Positions 48,196 to 61,212 of a stretch of DNA of 64,000 bases are shown here, in pieces. The position numbers were made by a program, and so were the translations under genes. The stretch comes from Pestalotiopsis fici W106-1 (taxonomy: Eukaryota > Ascomycota > Sordariomycetes > Amphisphaeriales > Sporocadaceae). Under the pieces are notes generated by a model that did not search any database, was not told the DNA's origin, and was given only the letters and a program-made list of their open reading frames with translations. The DNA lies in the NCBI RefSeq assembly GCF_000516985.1, contig NW_006917093.1:4431874-4495873 (forward strand), given 5' to 3'. Each line of letters starts with the position of its first letter. Positions within the stretch are counted from its first letter, which is position 1.

Positions 48196-51028
48196 ATTGG
48201 CGAATGAGATGCTGCGGTGCAAGGAATATAATAGTATACGATTTTAAAAGAGCAGTAGTATAGAACCCAGGTAAAACCTGAATCTCTCTATGCAAATCGG
48301 TAAAGACGGCAGCAATGATACAAAAATTTGTGTGCCGAATTTCCGACTGGAGGACGAGCAAAGTGTCATATACATCCTGAATAGTCACAGGAGGCCCCAG
48401 AGCACTCCATAGAAGGGGGCAGTGCAAATCCAAAAGTCTGCCTCGATTGGGGGCGACAAAGAATGCCGACATAGCTGAAGGCGACTCAGGCGAGACTTGG
48501 GTTGTGCATATGGAGAATACCAAGGCTCTGCGGGAATACGCAATGTGGCAGGAGAAGTGGCAGCGAAGCGCCCGCCCAGGCGCTTTGAAGGTGTAATGAT
48601 CCATTCCAAGTGGAATATGACTGCGGGCAGTGCAAAGCCCAGACTTACTAACGAGTGTGATGATGTTTGCCCAGGGAAGGTCGAAACTTTCGGTTTCGGT
48701 TATTGACTCGGCTTGCTATCCAAGGCCATAGTCCGGTCAAGAATTGTGTGGTTCATAAAGGCAGAACTTCGAATCGGCAGAAGGCCACTAACTCAAAAGT
48801 ATGTAACAGCAGAGCAAAAATTTTGCGACCGTGGCCTTGGCCTGAAGCGCCAGGAATCAGGATGACCAGTCAGTCTCTTGTGATCTGACCAGCTCCTAAT
48901 GGAACACATTTTTGCACAGCCTCAATCATGTACTTCCAAGCACTTGGCAAGGAAAAACTTGACCTACATATTTGCCAAGCGTGACCAAAGACGGTTGGAG
49001 CTTCAAAGAAAGACGGCGGGGTCCGCTTGTCTTTTTATGTTTGCCATGGCTTACAACAAGGAGCTGCCAACTCGCCCTGGCTTGGCATCTTGTGAAATGC
49101 CTCAGCGGTGAAATGTGACTTTCACAAGTCGTCATTTGTTGGTCGTGAATCGAGGCGGAAAATGAGTGCCTTTGCCCAACGTATCAGTTTGCTCTGACTT
49201 CATGTCAACTCTTACGCCCGACCTGTAGGTCCAGAGTTGCCATGTACTCTGTAGGTACGCAACCAAAAGGCCAGATGCGTTCTCTAGGTTCCCCTTTCAG
49301 GAGATCAAGGTTGTGGTGTCCTGATTTGGGTGCAAGGACTTCCGTCGGTTAAAGCAGGTCTAGAATTTGGGACACCCAAAGCGAAGGCGAATGACTAGCA
49401 ATGCCCCATACGGGAGGGCGCCGACTGGGGCGACAGCCAATGACGCCACTTGTGCTTTGAACGGAATAGGCTGAAAGTCAACCAGATAAGGTTATTTGCG
49501 TTGGCACTTAACGCCGGATTCGCACCGAAGATTCCGTTGGCACAGTTACTGTGTATCAAAAAGCTGCGGTTCTAGATGTCTAAAGAACCAGGACAATTAT
49601 GTTGAGCCCATATTTTGACCCGTGGCAGACTGGGCAATGGCCACGAAAACTCAGTGTTGATCGAAATCGAAGACTCGACACCATTCAACAAACAACTTGT
49701 ATAAATGAGCCCCTGTCAAGTGGGTCCCCCTACTCACCTAGGTTATATATTTTGTCGTGGCCTCGCGAGTATGCCGAGCCCCAAATGGATGGGGCAACGA
49801 TCGCAACCAACATCAGACGAAGAGAGAATGACAAGTTGTTCAGTTTCTTGGAATCCATTGATTGGATTATGCTAGTCTCTCAGGGCGGCCTAACACCGCA
49901 AAAGGAAGTTGATCTTAATTAACCGAGATCTGCCTTCCCCTGCCTCCCCGCGCTCTTTACAGTCTATAACGCCGGGCCAAGTGTGGCTATGCCACGATAT
50001 TGATGTTTTGGCTTGCATTTTGTTTCATAGTCGACGCCTGGTGGATCCGGTCTGGAATCGCCCGGCTTGTTACTGCCCAGAGTGCCGAGATATAAGTGCC
50101 ACTCGGTGCTTGTCTCGGTGGCATAGTTTTTTCACACTTCTCTCATCGACACCACACCATCGAAGAATATGCTTGCCTAATGTGGAAAGACTATCAAACC
50201 TGGATTCTCATCCCGGCTGCGCCTTGATCGGATTGTCAGCTACTAAGTAGTACTCGAGAGCCGATCTGGATAAAAGCCACCAACATATCGTTCTGCCAGG
50301 TTCTATCAAGACACAGCGATATGTGCCACTGGATTTCTGATGTGGCGATTGCTTCAGGCAGTCTTTGCAATCGTCTTTTGCCATTGGGCAGTACGCCGCG
50401 TTGATCAAGGCTGTGAATATGCCGTGGCGGTCCAGTTAGGTCCAAATCAGCAGAGTATGATGGGGCAAGATCGTGCTATACATCCTATCAACAGGTAGAC
50501 AAGGACACGTCAATATGCCCTGAGCTTCGTCTTCGCTCAGCCTCGTATGGAAGCAAGGCCCCTCAAAACCTAAACCCTTCATCCATGTCACTGGAGTAAG
50601 CAAATGCAGACAAGCCACTGTATTGACCAATATTATCGAGCTTGGCAAGAGAATTATTGTCTGCCAATTTTCAACCTTGCAGACAGTAATGGAAGGTCCG
50701 AACTGGTATCTGATTTTCATTGTGCCATAGCCTTTTTCTCCAAGCGTCGGATATGAGCAAATTCGTATACTGCGCCACAAAAATCAGCGACATTGGCTTA
50801 CTACGAAACATGAATCCTGTTGTCTCATTTCGATAATGCCAATTAGCTCGGCATTGAGAATTACCGGGAATATACCTTGTCAACCTTCAACAAGAAGAAA
50901 GAGAGGCCATTTCAAGCAACCCTTGGCTCCAATGTTTGCCATCATCAGAGGGCCCGTGACGATGAATTGTTGAAAGAAGGCGACTTTTGAGTACTAATAA
51001 ATTTTCTAAAGAGCACAAATATTATTCG
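48196..51028. other. Large intergenic region, Ca2+-ATPase to FSH hydrolase
   Basis: 2,833 bp, including the long promoter of the Ca2+-ATPase gene. No frame with a recognisable domain; no repeat, tRNA or other RNA gene recognised. Confidence 0.5.
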
Positions 51029-51859
51029 TCAAGTAATATGTGCTTCCTGTCCCGGCCAAGAACCTCTTTGTACACCCCATAGAAGTAAGTGTGCTAGGTC
51101 CTCTGATACCTCTTTGCTTCGAGGAAGCTCATGCCCACCTCCGTGGTCATAAACCTTCCGTATATACGGATCACATAGCCCAGCCAGTTGTACCGAGGCC
51201 GGTAATCTAGGATCCTTTCTACCGTAGACGTGTACAGACGGAATTCTGATCTTCAGCTCTTGGGGTATCGTGTTCAAATTCAGTCCGAAGCAGTCGTCCG
51301 AGTTGAACTGCGCCCGCCGCACCACGCTGGCATAGTCGGTCAGTTGCCACCTGTCCCTCGTCACCTCTGCCGTCGTCTTTTCCAGCAGCTGTCGCTTTGT
51401 GGCGAGGTCTAGCTCCTCCACCTCCTTGGTGACAGGCACCCCCAAGTCCCTGAGCACCGTGATGGGCACGCCGCCGCACATGAACATAGCAAACTTGAAG
51501 GGCGCAGGTTTCTCGGGTTCGTACCACTGCTGGTAGAGCATGTAGCTCGAGACAAGCGCGCCGCCTTGGCTAAAGGTCAGCACGCCGTCATAGGGACCAC
51601 GCACCCCGAGGAGCTGGCTGAGCCATTCGTGTGCCCTGCGTATGGCCTTGATCTCGGTGCCCTCGTAGAATGCATAATGTGGTGGATCGTAAAAAAGCGG
51701 TGTGTCTGGGGCCGGAGTCGACGGTGCAGGACCATCAACGTAATCGAATTCAAATGGTGTGTCCGGGCTGAGCTCCTCTAGCTTCCTCCGCATAGAGGCA
51801 GTTTGTGATTTGAATATTCTTCCGCTCGTACCTTTGCCGTGTAGGCAGAGAATCTTCAT
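51029..51859 (-). CDS. FSH-family serine hydrolase
   Basis: Single exon on the minus strand, 276 residues. The start is set at MKILCLHGKGTSGRIFKSQT, the very conserved FSH opening; an upstream in-frame ATG at 51883 would add eight residues. The catalytic triad is visible: Ser97 in TFSQGGALV, Asp216 in YGRKDP, His243 in HGGGHELP. Family relatives are yeast Fsh1-3, human OVCA2 and several fungal polyketide-cluster thioesterase-like hydrolases (LovG type), about 220-280 aa. Cytosolic, ester substrate unknown. No cluster neighbours here, so a general-metabolism role is as likely as a biosynthetic one. Confidence 0.92.
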   Translation of the reverse strand: MKILCLHGKGTSGRIFKSQTASMRRKLEELSPDTPFEFDYVDGPAPSTPAPDTPLFYDPPHYAFYEGTEIKAIRRAHEWLSQLLGVRGPYDGVLTFSQGGALVSSYMLYQQWYEPEKPAPFKFAMFMCGGVPITVLRDLGVPVTKEVEELDLATKRQLLEKTTAEVTRDRWQLTDYASVVRRAQFNSDDCFGLNLNTIPQELKIRIPSVHVYGRKDPRLPASVQLAGLCDPYIRKVYDHGGGHELPRSKEVSEDLAHLLLWGVQRGSWPGQEAHIT

Positions 51860-54400
51860 TGTGAAATGCCAAAATTCTTTCAAATTTCCCTATGTCGGAA
51901 GAATTACACGATCCTTGGTTGTCTCTTGTGTGACAGATTAGACAAAGCATATTAATGATAAATCTACATTTTCGTATTGTAAGGTGATACACACGTTCGG
52001 CGCCGGACATCCGGAGCGAATCCCGGAGCTCCGGTGTGGCATTTTACTTAGCAACGTGTCAGTCGCACAGCACATTCGCTGCTAAACATTTGAGTCATTT
52101 TACTAAATCTAAATTGTTGATTGAGTTTGCTTTGGCTTGATCAGATGGAGGTTTCTACATGCACTTTAGAACTGCACCTAAGAAATGGCTTACCGAGGCA
52201 CGTGGCCATGACAGTAAACTACCGTTGTACCTGCACGCGACTTCTCCAGGGAGGCTTATTGAGTGCATAGAAGTGTTCCCTTTCTACAGCTTATCTGATC
52301 GGTCCGCAACCCTGTCTCTCTTTTGGCAGCCTAAATTCGTCTGCATCTGCCGCGATGTCTATTCGCGCTCCGCCCCTCACGGTATGATGCACAGCCACCC
52401 CCGGAGGAGCCATGACCACTGGCACTCGGGCGTTCTGACTCGTGGTCTTCTAGGCAGATGGAAAATGCTTCTTCCATATAATTGCCGTGTTACGCATCAT
52501 TTTACGCTGATTCCACATCATTGACTTACTTCGCCTCTTGACACCCTGGGTCTGAAAGGTGCCCTGACCTGCCGCGCAACGCTGACAAGAGCAAGAGTCA
52601 ACAAAGGCTCAATCTTCATGTCTTATTATACTAAGCGCTAAGGAAACACCTGCTTCCTGACGCTCATATGGTGAGGTGTTTTTTCGAGGCTTAGCAAAAT
52701 GATGTGATGGTCTCAAGGCTTCACTTTGCTGACCGACAACCGATTACTGCCTGCGATATTCAAGCTAGTCAACCTCGCCAATTTGGAATGTATGATGGGC
52801 GATTATGCCATGCCAACGCACGATTAAGCCCCTTCCATTTTCAGGGACAATGAGAAGTCCATCCACAGAGTAACAAAATTTTGACTCAAAACTTGTGCTT
52901 GGGGATCTCATCGCGAATTGAAAACATGCACCCTCGTATTGAGATCTACAGTAGTGCAAATTGGTCAAAAGACTGCTTGAGTTGTACTGTTTGGATTGAT
53001 ATTTCAGCAAAACTTCACCCACCGGAAGCACAATTACCAGTCCGAAAGTATCACGCACCACCGCTCGCTCGCAGCAGTCAAATTGAAAGCGAGCTGGCGA
53101 GTCATATTCCTATACTGGCCCAAGAGTGATTCTTTCGTTTAGGAAAGATTGTGAAGTTTTAGGAAAAGTCTCGACTTTCGACTCGATTTGGCTATGCATG
53201 GAACACAACATATTATTGTGCTCCTTTAATTCAGATTTTCGACAGCATAGTCAATTGAAACGAGTCATGGCTATAAGGAAGAGTCTATTTGTAATGACCT
53301 AGTTTACACGATTAGAAGATTACAAGGCACCGAATTCCAATAATATATATTAAAGTCGTCCATACTGAAAGAATTTTAAAATGAACATCACCAGAATGCT
53401 CCGCACCACCAGACATTTACCAGAGGGTAACTATTGGGAAACGCTGTGAAGCTGATAAATCTTTTGCTCTTGTTCCGTGAGAATCATACTTTCACAACCT
53501 GCATTGTTCGAAATTCATAATCCTCTATAACTTACTCTTAGACGAGACTAAGCTCTGAATTGCTCAGTCATGAATGGTGAGGGAAGTAACCCGTCAATAG
53601 AGTGCTTGCCCTTGCACCACTGCAATCATGATATCCAAACAGTATTTAGGTATAGAATACTTGAATAGATATATAGATTAGAATCGGTCGCCAAGCCCAA
53701 GATGGGGTTGTGTTGTGATGTGGGTTCAGGATAGTCGATACAGAATGGATACCTACCATACCGATATCTCCATAGCATCGGAGGCTCCGCGTCATGCATA
53801 CAAGATTCCTAGTGTCCGATCTTGACGTTTTATTTTGAAATCATTGCTGCTTTGTACGCAGCGATAGGTAATTGCAACTCAAATTTATCCGGTAGTGAAG
53901 ACGCAAACAAAATTGGTTTCATCTTTCTTTCCTTTGATTCTATCTTTCCTTGTTGGCATGGAATTCGACTTTTCGATGGGATTTGATCAACGAATCTCGG
54001 GAATAGCCGAATGACCCCCCACATGATAGAGTCTGCGGGGTATCTTATAGCCATGGCGCATGAACTTGGAGGGGCTTCCTAGGCTCTTTCGGGGCCTGGA
54101 AGACCCCTGGGACTACCTCCGTCATCCCTAACCCAGACGCTCGTAGCGCATTGGTCAGCACCGACCATCAGCCAATAGGCCTACCTAGTTGTTTCTGCGG
54201 GCATTAAAAAAAATTAAATCAAAACATCGCATTTCCAAAAAGTCAATTCTTGGCGGTCAAAGAGTGTATATGCAAAATAAACATACTTTGATATGCTCAG
54301 CATATAGCTTTTCGTCGCAACCATAATCAATCACTTGCGTTGGATCTCGTACCTACCACGTGCTCGTTGCACCTCTTCCTAAGTGTCCTTCGTCCGCCAA
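51860..54400. other. Large intergenic region, FSH hydrolase to SulP gene
   Basis: 2,541 bp between divergent genes. No supported gene or repeat. AT-rich stretches around 53,150-53,400 are ordinary and not RIP-like (TpG and CpA common). Confidence 0.5.
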
Positions 54401-56850
54401 ATGGCGTCTCGACCTTCTCCCCCGTCGCGCCAGGCGACCGATCACGCACCGACGACACCCAGTGCACTCCGCAAGAGTCACACGCCCTCGTCCTCGTCCT
54501 TGTTCAACGGTGTCGGTGGCGGCAGCGGCAACGACGGCAATGTATCGGCGACGCCTGATCAACACTCATCGACGTCCGAGGCCGGGCCGAGTGGGGGGCC
54601 AACCACGGAGACCACGTCCCTGCTCCACCACGATCACGCCCATCCGGGGCCCTGCGATCACGGAACCTTCTCACCACGACCTTCTAGTCCTGTGGGCAGC
54701 AGTTTCAGGGGCTCTGATGCCGGCTCGCTGTTGGGTTCCGACGCATCGGTTACCAAGGGCAATTGGAGGAAGACGCTGTCCAGCAAGATGAAGACCAAGA
54801 CCATGACCAACTCCCGGTCCTTGGCCGAGAGGCACGGCTTCAAGGATTCCAAGATGATGTACTTGTCGTACTATGTACCATCCTTGATCTGGATACGGCA
54901 GTACAACTGGTCGTGGCTCAAGGGCGACATCACGGCAGCCATTACTCTTGCCTCCATGTACTTGCCCATGGCTCTGTCATACGCAGATAGCTTGGCGCAT
55001 GTGCCGCCGATCAATGGCTTGTACGCCTTTGTGTTCAATCCGTTCATCTATGGACTGATGGGTAGCTGTCCTCAAATGGTTGTAGGTCCCGAGGCTGCAG
55101 GGTCTCTCCTGGTGGGCTCGATAGTCAAGAGTAGCATTGATTCTGGGAGCGGCGATGACGATAATGCCGCCATGCACGCCCGGATCGCAGGTGTCGCTGT
55201 TGGCATTGCCGGCGCTACTGTCTTCATCATGGGCTTGTTTCGCCTGGGCTTCTTGGATAGTGTTCTTAGCCGACCGTTCCTGCGCGGCTTCATCTCTGCT
55301 ATTGGTGTCGTGATTTTCATCGATCAGTTGATTCCTGTCCTTGGCCTTTCTAGTGTCGCTGCGAGAACACCCGGCGTCGGTCACGGCAGCTCTGTGCAAA
55401 AGTTGGAATTCTTGTTCACGCATTTCTCGGATCTCCACAAGCTCTCGGCTATTATTGGAGTTGTCAGCTTTACCATCATTATGGTTCTGAGGTAAGCCGT
55501 TCTAAATCATATTTACCATGGTCAACATTCTCACCCCCTGTCAGAGAGGTCAAGAGACGACTCCAACCAAGATATCCCAGCGTGGCATTCTTCCCGGATC
55601 GACTTCTCGTTGTTGTTATATCAGCATTGCTGGCATGGAGGTTGCGCTGGGAAGAACGAGGTGTTGGCGTTCTTGGCGATGTTCAAGGCGGCACCACCAA
55701 TGTTTTTGAGTTCCGCAATCCGTTTCAAACATCGCATATAGCGCATATCCGAGAGGCCATGGGCACCTCGTTCCTGATCGGTATGCTTGGCTTTTTCGAG
55801 TCCTCGGTAGCAGCCAAGAGTCTTGGAACTGGAGATGCTATCGAGGGCATGCAGCTCAGTCCCAATCGGGAGCTTGTGGCCCTTGGCGTTGCGAATCTTA
55901 TTGGCTCATGCTTCATGGCTATTCCAGCATTTGGCGGTTATGGAAGAAGCAAGGTCAACAAGTCGACTGGAGGCAAGAGTCCAATGAGTTCAATCTTTTT
56001 GAGCATCATCACTGTCTTTTGCGTCTTGTTCATGCTGCCGTGGTTTTACTATATTCCCGTGAGTACTCATTTTGCTTCTGGACGACCGTCAGTGAATAGT
56101 CAATGTACTAAAGAACAACAGAAACCCGTCCTCGCAGCACTCATATCAGTGGTGGCATGGTCGCTGATCGAGGAAGCCCCCCATGATGTGGCCTTCTTTC
56201 TACGTATTCGAGGCTGGACAGAGCTTTCTCTCATGGCTGTTATTCTTCTCGTCACCGTTTTCTTCTCACTCAACCTGGGCATTGCCATTGGAATTGGCTT
56301 GTCGCTTCTACAGGTCATTCGGCATGCTACTCGGCCAAGAATCCAAATTCTTGGACGTATCCCAGGCACAGAACGTTTTGAGAATGCAGAGGAGAATTCT
56401 GATCGCCTAGAGTTCATTGAAGGATGTCTGATTGTCAAGATACCTGAGCCTCTCACCTTTGCCAACACGGGTGATCTGAAGAACAGACTGGCAAGATTGG
56501 AACGATACGGTACTTCTCTTGCTCATCCTGCGCTGCCTCGATTACGACCTCAAGGCAGTCACAGAAATGTCATTTTTGATATTCACGGTGTCACTTCCCT
56601 GGATGGCTCTGGAACGCAAGTTCTGGAAGAGATTGTACAAAGCTACCGCTCCCAGGGTGTGCGCGTGTTCTTCAGCCGTGCTCCTAGCAAGACTCACAAA
56701 GTCTGGAAACTACTGGAAAGAAGTGGTATCGTTGATCTAGTTGGCGGAGAGCGTCATTTCGTGCATGACGTCAAAGATGCTTTGCGCCTGACGGAGATTG
56801 AGGATATTGAGGAGACAGAGGCAAGTGCCGCGCCAAGCGAGACCTCATAA
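54401..56850 (+). CDS. SulP (SLC26) family anion transporter with STAS domain
   Basis: Three exons, 54401-55491, 55545-56058, 56122-56850; 777 residues. A Ser/Pro/His-rich cytosolic N-terminus of about 150 residues precedes the transporter: WLKGDITAAITLASMYLPMALSYADSLAHVPPINGLYAFVFNPFIYGLMGS, with the usual QMVVGPEAAGSLL motif after it. Then FRLGFLDSVLSRPFLRGFISAIG, the conserved SVAAKSLGTGDAIEGMQLSPNRELVALGVAN, and the STAS domain (VKIPEPLTFANTGDLKNRLARLERY ... VIFDIHGVTSLDGSGTQVLEEIV). The second intron is 63 bp, in frame and without stop; splicing restores IPKPVLAALISVVAW. Related to yeast Ygr125w-type members rather than to the classic SUL1/2 permeases by its N-terminus (from memory); substrate may be sulfate or another anion. 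Confidence 0.9.
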
Positions 56851-58497
56851 TATGGAGCATATTTTGCATCTCTAATATTGCTTTGAGATAACACCCCACA
56901 AATATTATGCAGCGCATTATTGTAGTTGCACTGCAACGCTGGAGACGAGGAGGCGGGAAAAAAAAAAAAGCATACGACATAGCATAGCGTTACTGATCTT
57001 TTCACCATCATATTTTAGAAATCATGAATGATAATACATTCTGCTGACCCCCTTTGAACTTGCCTATGTATACTCACAGATCCATGGTATACAACTGCCT
57101 GGTCATCTGCACTGACGGGGTTTATACTTGCATTACCTCACAATCACACGACCAATGACTCTCGTCTCACTAACCCTTGCTGCTGGGGACGACGCAAGAT
57201 GGTTGATGCGTCTTGATGCAGAAGGAAATTGGACAAAACCATATCCAATTGATCAGCTCCTTAGGGACAGGCGTATAAAGCCGAAACGCGAACGACAGTG
57301 TAACTCGGCGCGTAGGGATTATTTCACCGATCGCATCAATCACATGGGGCTATTGCCAGGTTACATGCGTGTGGTTGTATACCTCTCTGCATTGGATTAT
57401 AGTGGACATGGTTGAAATCATCACATTGACGGCAAACAAGATCACTTGAGCACGAGAAATGACTCGCGGAAACAAAGACACTGCCGCAAGCCAATTCATG
57501 CAATGCTTGATGGATAGGGATGATGATCTATACCAATATAAGTCTTGTCATTGTCCTACCATTGCTGAACGGAAATCTGACATCAGAAATAGTGCTTTGC
57601 ACCGTCGGTTTACTAGACAAAACCCCGCTAAAACATGGGACGCACAGATAGTCCAGCATTCCAGATTGCCTCGCCTAATATGCAAGTCGGAGGGGCTTCT
57701 CCTTATTTATTCTTTTGAGTCACGAGAGCTCGGGGAGTCGACAATCGCGGCACCGAAGGTCTGCGTCTCGCAGCCGAACGGGAATCGAGATGGCCTTGCA
57801 GTATAAATGCGTTTATTCGGCTCGGCAGTTGGTCAGCTATAGCCGCACCATGAAACTGTATAAAAGCCGCCCCGCAGCTTTCGGATATAACATAGCGACA
57901 GGGGGAGTTGTGTGTAGGTATATTTCTGCTTTGTTTTTGCTTGCTTGGCAATGGTTGGAATACTATTTTGCAGGCGGGGCCAACAGGCTTGTTTATTGAG
58001 GAGGCAGGTTTATAGGGGGGCGGCCGCTCTTTTCGGACTTGTCGGCACTCTTGTAGGCCGGCTCAGAACCTTTCTTAGATCCACTGTCGCACTATTAGGG
58101 GTGCCGACCATGGTTATTTTAGTATGAACAGCAAACAATGGAAACGGCGCGTTGATGTCATGGCACGTCAAGTCGCCGCCCGCGGTTCTGGCCTTCATTA
58201 TTGTGCGGTGTGTGACTCCCTTGATTGACTAGCCGGTCGACTAACTGACCGACCGACCGCCTGCAACGGCGGAGATACGAATCCGGAGTAAAGAAGCAAA
58301 TAGTAGAGTTGTCGGTTTGGCAGGACGCCGTCTCAAAGCGAAGCCATTGAAGGTTGTTGATCGTGGCAAACTTTCCTTCATATAATGCCTAACAGTTCCA
58401 TTGTCGTTCAAATATCCAATATTGCAGCATTTTCACATGAACGCAGAATACAATCAACAGCATACTTAAACCATAGTCAACAATACTCTTCAACAGC
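56851..58497. other. Intergenic, SulP gene to second P450
   Basis: 1,647 bp. Only short frames without domains; a TATA-like tataaaag at 57,859-57,866 is too far from the P450 start to assign. Confidence 0.5.
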
Positions 58498-60414
58498 ATG
58501 ATTGATTCAAGTATCAATCATCTCTATATTCCAGCTGCCGCGATTCTCGTGGCAGTTGCAGGAGTAAGTGTTTCGTCCGTGATTTTTTGGTCTCAATTCT
58601 GCAGAGTTGACATTTATATGCAGTGGTTTTACACAGTCTTGAGCAGTCCAATGGCCAAGCTGCCCGGTGACTGGATAACCAACTTTACCGATGTACCCTA
58701 CAGATGGAATGTAGTAAAGGGTCGGAGACCTAAATGGGTCCAAGGTCTACATGAGAAGTACGGTGAGTTACAACTCTGAACCGACACCATTGCAAACAAG
58801 AGTCCATCATTGACCTAAGCCTACTTTGCTACGTATCAGGCCCCGTCGTTCGCATCAGTCCAACCGAGGCCAGCTTCCAGGACGTCGCCACGACGCGGGA
58901 AATGTACCGAGTCAAGGGCGAATACCTCAAGGCCGAGTTTTACGACAAGCTGGCCAACGGCCAGGTCAGCGTCTTTTCCACCCGCGACACGGGAATTCAC
59001 AAGCGCCAGCGGCGGCTCCTGTCCTCGGAAATGTCCGAATCCAGTCTGCAGAAACACTTGCCCGTCGTCGAGACCAAGGTGCGACTGGCTATCCAGCGTA
59101 TGCAGGAGGAGATGCAGCAGCGCAATGCCACTGCAAGTAGCCTCGTTTTGTGAAGTTTGGATGGGAATTTGGATGGAGACTGACCAAGATCATGATAGGA
59201 TGTGTTTCACTGGTTTCTTTCCATGGCTACCGATGTCATTGGCGAGCTGAGTTTTGGGCGGTCATTCGACATGCTGGAGACTGGAGGGGTAAGATACTCC
59301 AATATAAACAATATTTTGTCGTGAATAAGGTTTAATAGGCTAATACTCTCTACAGAAGAGCGAATACATCAAGAATTTACAAGACGTTGCCAGAATTGGT
59401 GGCATCATCTCGACATTCCCGGTTCTGGTCAAACTGGCTCGGTTTGTCCGCGTTCCCTTTATCAGCGAGGCCACGACAAAGCGCCGCAGAATCACTGGAT
59501 ACGCTGATGAGTCAATCTTGCGGCACCAGCGCATTGTTGAAGAGCAAGGCGACGATGCAAAACCGACACTGCTCTCAAAGCTTTACAACTTGGCGGGCAC
59601 CGATAAGTTGACATTTCTCGAGGTTCGCGACAATGCATCGGCATACATAATCGCTGGTTCAGACACCACTGTAAGTTTTCTCTTGTATACGTAAAGAGCA
59701 AGACACTATTCAGACTCTCAAGACTGTCATGTTTCTTTTGCTCCGGGCTAACTTTGAGGTCTCAGGCCAACACTCTGACTTACCTCGTCTGGTTGGTATG
59801 TCGACACCCCGATATCAAAGCCCGTCTCCTCGCAGAACTAGCAACGCTCCCCGACGGCTTCGCCTATGACGACGTCAAGACCCTCCCGTACATGAACCAG
59901 GTCATTGAGGAGTCGCTGCGCCTGTACCCGGCGGCGCCGTCGGGGCTCCCGAGAGTCGTGCCCGCGGGCGGCGCCCAGCTCTCTGGTCATTACCTGCCCC
60001 CCGGCGCCATTGTCTCGGCGCAGGCTTGGAGCATGCACCGACATCCCGACATCTTTCCCGAGCCGCACAGGTTTGACCCGTCGCGCTGGGAGGACTCGAC
60101 CAAGGACATGAGAGATGCCTTTTTGGCTTTTGGTGGCGGCAGTCGAGGTAAGGTTGCCTTCCGCCCACCGCCCCATTTTTGCTATCATCCCTGTTGTGAT
60201 ATTCTTGATGAGCATATACTAATTGCTTGTCTCAGTGTGTCTGGGATTGCACCTCGCTCGCATGGAGCTCAGGCTGGCGACTGCTCGCTTTTTTACAACG
60301 TTTCCCAACGCTCAGGTCTCGTCACTCGAAGGTTTCAGCGACGACGAGATGAATCCGAACATGTTTTTCTTGTTAACGCCGAACAAGCATAGATGTCTAA
60401 TTGAGGCATGCTGA
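58498..60414 (+). CDS. Cytochrome P450 monooxygenase
   Basis: Model of six exons: 58498-58762, 58840-59144, 59199-59288, 59356-59670, 59766-60147, 60236-60414; 511 residues. The N-terminal membrane helix is followed by SSPMAKLPGDWITNFTDVPY, the usual hinge and first beta region. I-helix AGSDTT (canonical acid-Thr pair), K-helix EESLR (E374, R377), PERF-like FDPSRWED, and haem loop FGGGSRVCLG with Cys454. It looks catalytically intact. Two borders are uncertain: the exon 2 donor in this model is GTTTTG, although DVFHWFLSMATDVIGELSFG after it is clear; and an optional 60 bp in-frame intron (58,564-58,623) near the N-terminus. Microsomal monooxygenase; substrate unknown. Next to no other tailoring enzyme. 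Confidence 0.87.
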
Positions 60415-60683
60415 GTAAAATAAGAAAGAGGGGGGGAAAGAAAGGGTTCAAACAAATCAAAGTGAATACGAAATAAAGGTAGTATTGACATTTCATCTTC
60501 TTTGACCCAGGGTCTGCATTGACAGGACTCGGCAATCTGACCAATTAGGAATGGACGATTTGATTGGTGATTTTTTCCGCGTGCACCTGTGCTTCATAGT
60601 ACCAGGCCCCCCTTCTTGGCATAAATATAGATTACATGCATATCATAGCATCACGTCAATATAGATTACTCATCTCGGTTGTT

Positions 60684-60811
60684 CTAAAAAAGTCCTTCCG
60701 TTTCGTCGTCGTCGTCGTCGTCGTCGCCGTCGAAAAGGTCCCCTAGTTCTTGGCGTGCCTTTTCTCCGAAGGGATCATTAAGCTCCACGTGCATTTTATT
60801 CTTTCCTTCTT
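60684..60811 (-). CDS. Possible terminal exon or micro-ORF with poly-Asp tail
   Basis: On the minus strand a frame from 60,794 (ATG) to the stop at 60,684 reads MHVELNDPFGEKARQELG, DLFDG, seven Asp, ETEGLF. It can be extended to 60,811, where ttccgcag provides a splice acceptor. The composition is that of a genuine acidic C-terminus, but I could not find a convincing upstream exon, and the poly-Asp comes from a trinucleotide repeat. Unknown function. Confidence 0.3.
60704..60726. repeat. (cgt)n trinucleotide microsatellite
   Basis: cgtcgtcgt... for 23 bp; encodes the Asp run in the minus-strand frame above. Confidence 0.85.
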
Positions 60812-61212
60812 CTGCGGAAGACAGTCACCCGCCAAACCCTGGACAGCAGCATCCGGGCAAGCCGTTGGAACCAAGTCCGTTTTGAGCAATGGTTTGTAGT
60901 TTTTTAATATCGCTAACGAAACCTTGTTACGTATGTGAAGGCTAGCCGCCCCCAAATAGAACTTTGACAATGTACGGAAAAAGATGTCGCAATTCAAACA
61001 CTTTCATGGACTTTGATAGACGTAGTAGAGAAGCGGCGGTGCAAGAATACAGAATATAGCAGATTTATCGAAATTCAATTCGCTCAATTATGATTTCGCT
61101 GTTTCTATCGCTTTATGCTTTTTTTGCTTGATGTGATACGCAAATAAATACCAGTTTATACAGGAGTGGCTTGCTCTGGTTGCGCAACCCTCCAAAAGCA
61201 ATTCTTTTGTTT

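Larger units (their letters stand above)
60415..61212. other. Intergenic, P450 to CFEM receptor gene (with possible small exon)
   Basis: 798 bp between the 3' ends of two convergent genes. It contains the possible Asp-rich terminal exon or micro-ORF and the trinucleotide run listed separately; otherwise nothing supported. Confidence 0.5.
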
